DNA from: Luzula sylvatica
Taxonomy: Eukaryota > Streptophyta > Magnoliopsida > Poales > Juncaceae
DNA: 64,000 nucleotides
Assembly (NCBI GenBank): GCA_946800325.1
Contig: OX326958.1
Span: forward strand, 64,398,366-64,462,365
Direction of reading: 5' to 3'
Numbering within the stretch: the first letter of the stretch is position 1; each line of letters begins with the position of its first letter. Positions 58,919 to 64,000 of the stretch are shown here, in pieces. The translations under genes were made by a program, and so were the position numbers. Below the pieces are notes generated by a model. The model made no database searches and was not told the origin of the DNA. It saw only the letters and a program-made list of their open reading frames with translations.

Positions 58919-59930
58919 ACACACGGTTTATAAAAAAAAAAAATTAAACCCCTCCAAAGTGTACACGCCGAATTCTCCATTATTTAGTTATTACGTTCAA
59001 TTATATTGATAATTAAGATATATAATTAAACATTCAGTAAAATTTATTCAAATTTATGAATTCGAATGAATATTAATTATGTATTAAGTTAACAACTAAT
59101 ATGTAATGGTTATTATTTTAATTAAATATACGAATTGAAATTATCCAAATTTTACCATAACATTTTTATGATCTAATTAATACACTTAATTATAATAATA
59201 ACTATTATATGTTGGTTGTTAACTTAATACATAATTAATATTTATTCGAATTTATGAATTGGAATAAATTTTACTGAATATTTAATTATATCTTTTAGTT
59301 AGTACGTTAATTAAATATAATTGTTTGTAATGGAGAATTCGACAGGTACATTTTGGGTTGTAATAAATTAAAAAAATGTCACGTGTCAGTAACTTTTTTT
59401 TAAAAAAAAATCACACCCCCAAAATGTACCTGCCGAATTCTTTATTATAGAACAATTATATTTAATTAACGTGATAATTAAAAAATATAATTAAATATTC
59501 AGTAAAATTTATTCAAATTTATGAATTCGAATAAATATTAATTATGTATTAAGTTAACAACCAACATGTACTAGTTATTATTTTAATTAAGTGTATTAAT
59601 TAGTTCGTAAAATATACCATGGTAAAATTAGGAGAAATATATCGTATTTAAATTAAGATTCTTAAATTGTGAATTGGCGGAGAATGGTTGATCGCCAAAT
59701 TGCTAGGCGAGCTATGGTTCATCGCCAAAGTCTGCCAGGCGTTCTTTCAAAGCTCGCCCCACTTTTAATCCCTATTAACAGCATAATTAAGAAATGGCGC
59801 TGTATGGTTCTCCGCCCTTTAAAAAAGCGCTGAATGGTACCCCGCAAAAGACATTTTGGTAATTATGTTCAAAACTTGGTTATTTCGTGAATATTTTTTC
59901 CAAACACGGTTACTACAGTAAAATTTCCTA
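58919..59930. repeat. Foldback repeats of the GCCGAATTCTCCATTA family
   Basis: 58950-59150 and 59165-59365 are inverted copies of each other, beginning GTACACGCCGAATTCTCCAT and its mirror. A third arm in direct orientation lies at 59405-59640. Related arms are at 26210-26620 and a partial one near 37920-38040. 59680-59850 repeats a GGCGNNNNATGGTTCNTCGCC-like phrase about five times. Confidence 0.75.
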
Positions 59931-59934
59931 TATT

Positions 59935-60444
59935 AAAAAGTTGTGTTCGAGAAGGTTCATGCGTATCTATAAATGCAACGTATTTTTGTGAATGTAATAG
60001 AAAGAAAATAGTGAGAAAATTTATTCAGAAAAATAGAGAAATAAAATTGAGTAAGAACCGTAGAAAACAATCTCACCGTATCTCAAATAATAAATCCATT
60101 TATGTACGTGTATAATTTAGTATTTTGTATCTTTGCCATCTATTCCGGTGTGTATTTTTTGGGAGTGCGTATATTCATCCTTGTCAAATAAAGAGAAAAT
60201 ATTCTCTCTCCAACGTGCATCTCTCTTTATTTCCCACCAGCGTACACGGCACATCTCTCTTTTTTTCCCACCAGCGTGCATCTATCTTTATTTCCCACCA
60301 GCGCGCATCTCTTTTTTTTTCCCACGTAAATAATTTATTTCACTTTGTTATCAATCTCCCGACTCTAAATTCCCAAATATTATCTAAAAAATACAAATCA
60401 ACAAATATCTCCAATCCAATTTCATCCAGCACTAAATACCAACA
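59935..60444 (+). mobile_element. Solo or partial Copia LTR directly upstream of copy C
   Basis: The 3' 320 bp match the LTR end at 57740-57956 (shared TATTCTCTCTCC, ATAATTTATTTCACTTTGTT, CCAATCCAATTTCATCCA) and end ACCAACA. A TATA-like CTATAAATG at about 59968 lies where an LTR core promoter would be. No PBS follows. 60205-60325 is a minisatellite of about four units of CATCTMTCTTTATTTCCCAC (CAGCG spacer). Confidence 0.75.
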
Positions 60445-60546
60445 AAATTTCCCTATAATATTTCACCTCATCAATATCACTAGGAAAAGTTGTGAAGATC
60501 ATCATTCCTCAGTGTTGTGAAAACTTCACTTTCTCGTCTATCTATC

Positions 60547-62334
60547 ATGGCTTACATACCCCCGCATTTACGCCGATCTGACCGTACCTCCGCGACTCCT
60601 TCATCTTCCTCCATCCCCCCAACGTCCAAACCCTTTCATCAAAACTCCAAGAACCCTAAAAACCCACTTACGAGTACCGTGTACTCGCCCGGTGCGCTTT
60701 GTCGATGGTACCACACCTTTTCGGAAACTGAAAATGTATCTTTGATGCCTTATAATGGCGAGACAGTCGGTCCAAAGCCAGGGAAGTTTGAAGTCACCGG
60801 CGAGATAGTCCCAGCGAAGGAGGACGAGAAAAGGGTCTTGAATGAGATAGTGGAGAAGGTTTACAAAGACTTGATAAAAGCAAGCAAGCATGCGAGGGGG
60901 GAGAGAGAATCGGTGCGATTGGCAGTGGTCGCTACAACAGGCAAAATTCTATTTCGTGTGTATGTTTTTCTCTTCCGAAATAATTTATAAAATGAATCAA
61001 ATTATGCCCTAAACTAATTAATGCATTCAGATACCAACTAATCATATATGTCAATTAGGAGCCCTTACAATTGCTTGGACTCTATTAGTAGCGTTATAAG
61101 TAAAGAAGACTTGAACCGACATTTCCGTGAATCATTCTACTCAACTGTGACAGATCAGTATATGAGGGATATGGAAGAAAGTCTTGTTGAAAAATCTGGA
61201 TTTGATATAGAATGTTCAAAAGAAAAGTACCATGTACTGGTTAGTATAATTGTTTGCTATTTTATAGAGTTTGATCTTGTTTAGAATTAGATGATTTTAT
61301 TAATTTACACGAATTATTTTACGATCAATTGTTTTATAGGATTGTTATTTCTCATTTGTTCTTAATTTAGGTAGTTCCAAAGGATCAACCTGATATAATG
61401 ATGCATTGCAAATGTACAGTTTCGTCTGATGGAAATCTCGAAGTATGCAAGGTAAATGCAAATTATCTTTTTCTTCTTGTTTGTAATTTATTCATATGAT
61501 ATTCTTATTTTCTATCATAAACATAAATGTTCTTGTAATTTCTCACGGTATACCATTGCTTCACAAAATATATATCAAGTGTTTGATATTTTTCTTTTTA
61601 TGCCTTTGATTAATTCATAGATCGAATGCAGCTACTCGAGATACATGGTCACGCACATATCGTGTGCGAGCAAAGATTTTGATTTGAGATTAACGCTAAA
61701 CCCAAAAAGATTATTATTAAACAACTTACACGTGAGTTTTTCTTTCTTATTGAAGTTGCAACTTGCAATAGTCCTCCAAAATTAGTGTTTTTTTTTTTTT
61801 TATAGTACCGATTCCTATTAATAACCTCCCAATTTATTGATTTTCTTTTACATGACCACTTTCTATATTAAAATTTGTAATGCCAGACTGAAGTAAAGGA
61901 AGAGATCGACAAATTAATCAAAGGTGCTGTTATAGACCCTGAGGTGAAAGGCGGGGTCAGGTGGCCTTTGGGGATGGCATCTTTCTCTGGCCGGTTTCGC
62001 GTTGTGGTCACTTTGCACATCAAATATAAAACCCTTAGGAAAGATCAAATTAGGGTTACATTGAAATGGGCTGAGCGCTCCGAGGGCAACGATTCAAACG
62101 AGGTTTCGTTCAAGTTGGTTCGTGTATCCGAACTGTTAACAGTGAGTTTCAAACCAAGTATTTTTTTTGTAGAAATTTACCTTTCAATCTTCAATTATAA
62201 CTATAAGTACAATTATGAGTTTTACTTTTTTTTTTATGCAGGAAGGAAAAATTGAGGAAAACAATATTATGGAAATGATCCGAGACCTGATCGATCTCAT
62301 TTGGGAGAACTGTCTGGGGGAATCGCAATATTAA
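60547..62334 (+). CDS. Plant-specific MAYxPPHxRR protein, DUF7903-type, copy C
   Basis: Six exons (60547-60959, 61059-61239, 61371-61451, 61621-61731, 61887-62141, 62242-62334) total 1134 nt, 377 residues, with the same intron phases as copies A and B. Starts MAYIPPHLRRSDRTS, with conserved TVYSPGALCRWYHTF, PAKEDEKRVLNEIVEKVYKD, DQYMRDMEESLVEKSGF, MHCKCTVSSDGNLE, RYMVTHISCASKDFDLRL and DPEVKGGVRWPLGMASFSGR. Exon 5 lacks five codons present in A and B. One extra G in the last exon replaces the family C-terminus (NRNxNV) with ESQY and an early stop. The coding frame is otherwise intact. Its upstream region is an LTR rather than the flank of copies A or B. Confidence 0.85.
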
Positions 62335-62945
62335 TGTTTAAACTCTTTAGTGGGCAAGGTTTTGTTATAATTATGTGGTGCAAATTTTAGGATGTATTTT
62401 GAACCATTTTGTGCGTGGCTTTTGTTGTTGAAGGGTTTATTTTGGCTAGTGACTCCAAGCGGAGCATGTTCTTAAAATTTGCAAACTTACTTATTGAAGT
62501 GTTTGGTTCTTCTTTATCATATACCTAGCCCCGCAAATAAATCAGGAGTTATGTTGCACGAATACGGATATCGTATCCGACGATACGATAATTTTTAAAA
62601 AATATAAGATACGATATGTATATTATATATAATATTTTATTAATTTATTAATTACAATTTATACATCTAATATTTTTTTTTCTTGTATATTTGACATAAT
62701 ATATGTTAACATTTTGTTTTTTACAAATATAACTTCATATTAAATAAATGTATATTATATTTAATAATATATTTATATGTATTAATAATTTAATTAGATT
62801 TCAAATTTTTAGTTTTACTTTTCAAGTATATTTATATATATGTTAGAAGTATTCAAAAAATATTCGTTATTATTTTGAAATAAAATATTTCAATACGTCA
62901 TTTAGGTATTCGATACGTGACCCGATATCGTCACCCTCAAATTTA
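62335..62945. other. Duplicated 3' flank of copy C
   Basis: 62335-62560 matches 15479-15740. 62580-62890 is AT-rich with no gene. GTGACCCGATATCGTCACCC near 62918 begins the block shared with 17780. Confidence 0.65.
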
Positions 62946-62946
62946 G

Positions 62947-63230
62947 AGTTTTTCTATTATGTCATCATATTTCATCATCAAAATCGTGATGCCATCATCG
63001 TGACATCACGATTTTGATTTGTAGAAAATTGATTCCCAATTCTCATCCGAATTTTTTTTTTCAATTAATAATGATTATAATTTATTATCTTATAATTGAA
63101 CTAATTAATATTTTATTAAATTTCAATTAAAATTATCAAATTTTGAATTAAAAATTAATTGAAAAAAAAATTGAGTACAAATTGAGGACACATTTGAAAT
63201 AGCCATCCAATCAAGATTTTCTGGGTGGGG
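62947..63230. mobile_element. MITE, copy 1 of an inverted pair
   Basis: Runs from TTTTTCTATTATGTCATCATATTTCA through CATCAAAATCGTGATG and TCAATTAATAATGATT. Its reverse complement is at 63620-63905. It interrupts the duplicated block relative to 17800-17860, so it arrived after the duplication. Confidence 0.7.
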
Positions 63231-63590
63231 TTTTGTGTGTGTGTATGTGGGTGGGTGGGTGGGTGGGGACAGGAATAATTTTCCTCAAATTTATCGGACC
63301 CACCCTCAAAATATCGCAAAGAATGCGGTGGCAGAAGCAAAAACGAGGAAAGAAAAGAAAGGAAGAAGGGAAGAAATGATGACGGGACAAGGAGGAGATA
63401 TCACATATCAGATGACTGGGCGTGCAGTGTGTGTATCCAATGCCCAACAAGGTACATCAGGAATTTACTGCTGCATTTTTGCCTTCCCTAGGAATCGCAT
63501 CATGCCATTCTAAATTTTAAGTAACAAAGAAAATTTAATTTCAAGAAAACAATAATAATACCGATCTCTTGTTTTGTAGAATTTATAGTT
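63231..63590. repeat. Segmental duplication block matching 17850-18140
   Basis: Continues the duplication (AAAATATCGCAAA, GACTGGGCGTGCA, CCTTCCCTAGGAATCGC). Reading frames here are shared repeats, not genes. 63233-63268 is a GT/GGTG simple repeat. Confidence 0.7.
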
Positions 63591-63619
63591 TGTTTTTCAA
63601 ATTCAATCAATTTTTTCTG

Positions 63620-63905
63620 ATGATAATTAAAGTTGGGTGGAAATATACTCCCAACTCTTATCCCAATTTCTTTCTAATTAATTTTGTAACCAAAATTTGA
63701 TAATTTTATTTGAAATTTAATTCATTATATCATTTATTAGTTTAATTAGAAGATAATAATTAGAAATTAATTAGAATCATTATTAATTGAAAGAAGAGTT
63801 CGGGTGCAAATTGGAGACTCATTTCCCCCAATACAAAATTGTGCTGTCATGATGATGACATCACGATTTTGATGGTGAAATATGAGAGTATAGTAGAAAA
63901 ACTCA
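63620..63905. mobile_element. MITE, copy 2 of an inverted pair
   Basis: Reverse-complement partner of 62947-63230, ending CATCACGATTTTGATGGTG and GTAGAAAAACTC. After it the duplicated block resumes (TTTTCAAAAGTCCAATTGAT, matching 18171) to the window end. Confidence 0.7.
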
Positions 63906-64000
63906 TTTTTGTTGACACCTGGCATTTTCAAAAGTCCAATTGATAAGAATAGTTCCAATTTTTTTCAAATTACAAAATTAGCAAGATTTTTTTTTTTGCA

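Noticed and set aside
63235..63513. 92-residue frame near the right edge
   Set aside because: Falls in duplicated non-coding DNA that has stops in the matching copy near 17850-18100.

Overview
This is nuclear DNA from a flowering plant, most likely a eudicot. It is AT-rich, has small intron-rich genes with GT-AG junctions, three housekeeping genes that look like Arabidopsis genes, and a heavy load of plant transposable elements. I cannot name the species from the sequence alone.

Left part (1-22.2 kb) is the gene-bearing zone. A METTL13-type methyltransferase gene (minus strand, runs off the left edge) and a NudC/HSP20-like co-chaperone gene (plus strand) diverge from a 402-bp shared promoter. 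After a foldback repeat and a MITE comes a nine-exon TBC-domain Rab GTPase-activating protein gene (minus). Then comes a small dispersed family of plant-specific proteins that start MAY-x-PPH (the family I know as DUF7903, function unknown). Copy A is at 11115-13263 (minus), a broken copy at 13779-15478 (plus), copy B at 20369-22202 (plus) and copy C at 60547-62334 (plus). All three intact copies have the same six-exon layout. The broken copy and its downstream flank match copy C and its downstream flank to the right edge of the window, so this is an old segmental duplication later cut up by small transposons.

Middle part (22.5-58.9 kb) is almost entirely mobile DNA. A 2.57-kb Pack-MULE with about 290-bp terminal inverted repeats (TIRs) and a perfect 9-bp target duplication carries a fragment of a microsomal glutathione S-transferase gene. 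It is followed by a nest. The outermost layer is a decayed Copia element (minus strand; 5' LTR 56564-57721, decayed internal region 27392-30496). A solo LTR has landed inside its primer-binding site, and an opposite-strand LTR in its leader. A Sirevirus-like Copia element (31356-55266, minus strand, about 10 kb without its insertions) sits inside that LTR. It is itself broken by a 5.3-kb hAT element (8-bp target duplication GACGTAAT) and by an 8.5-kb complete Copia element (5-bp target duplication GATTT). The latter has LTRs differing by one base by eye and one uninterrupted 1324-codon gag-pol frame, so it is very young and possibly still able to move.

The most striking unexplained signal is that the two young Copia elements, whose proteins and LTRs are otherwise unlike, both carry clusters of paired palindromes built on one frame: GTSCGT, a 4-bp self-complementary centre, ACGSAC. 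The centre is TCGA in the Sirevirus-like element and CATG in the nested one. The Sirevirus-like element also has, in the position where relatives carry an envelope-like gene, a 510-codon ORF with a coiled coil and no obvious membrane segment. Right part (58.9-64 kb) holds foldback repeats, an LTR that ends about 100 bp before gene C and may serve as its promoter, gene C, and an inverted pair of MITEs.
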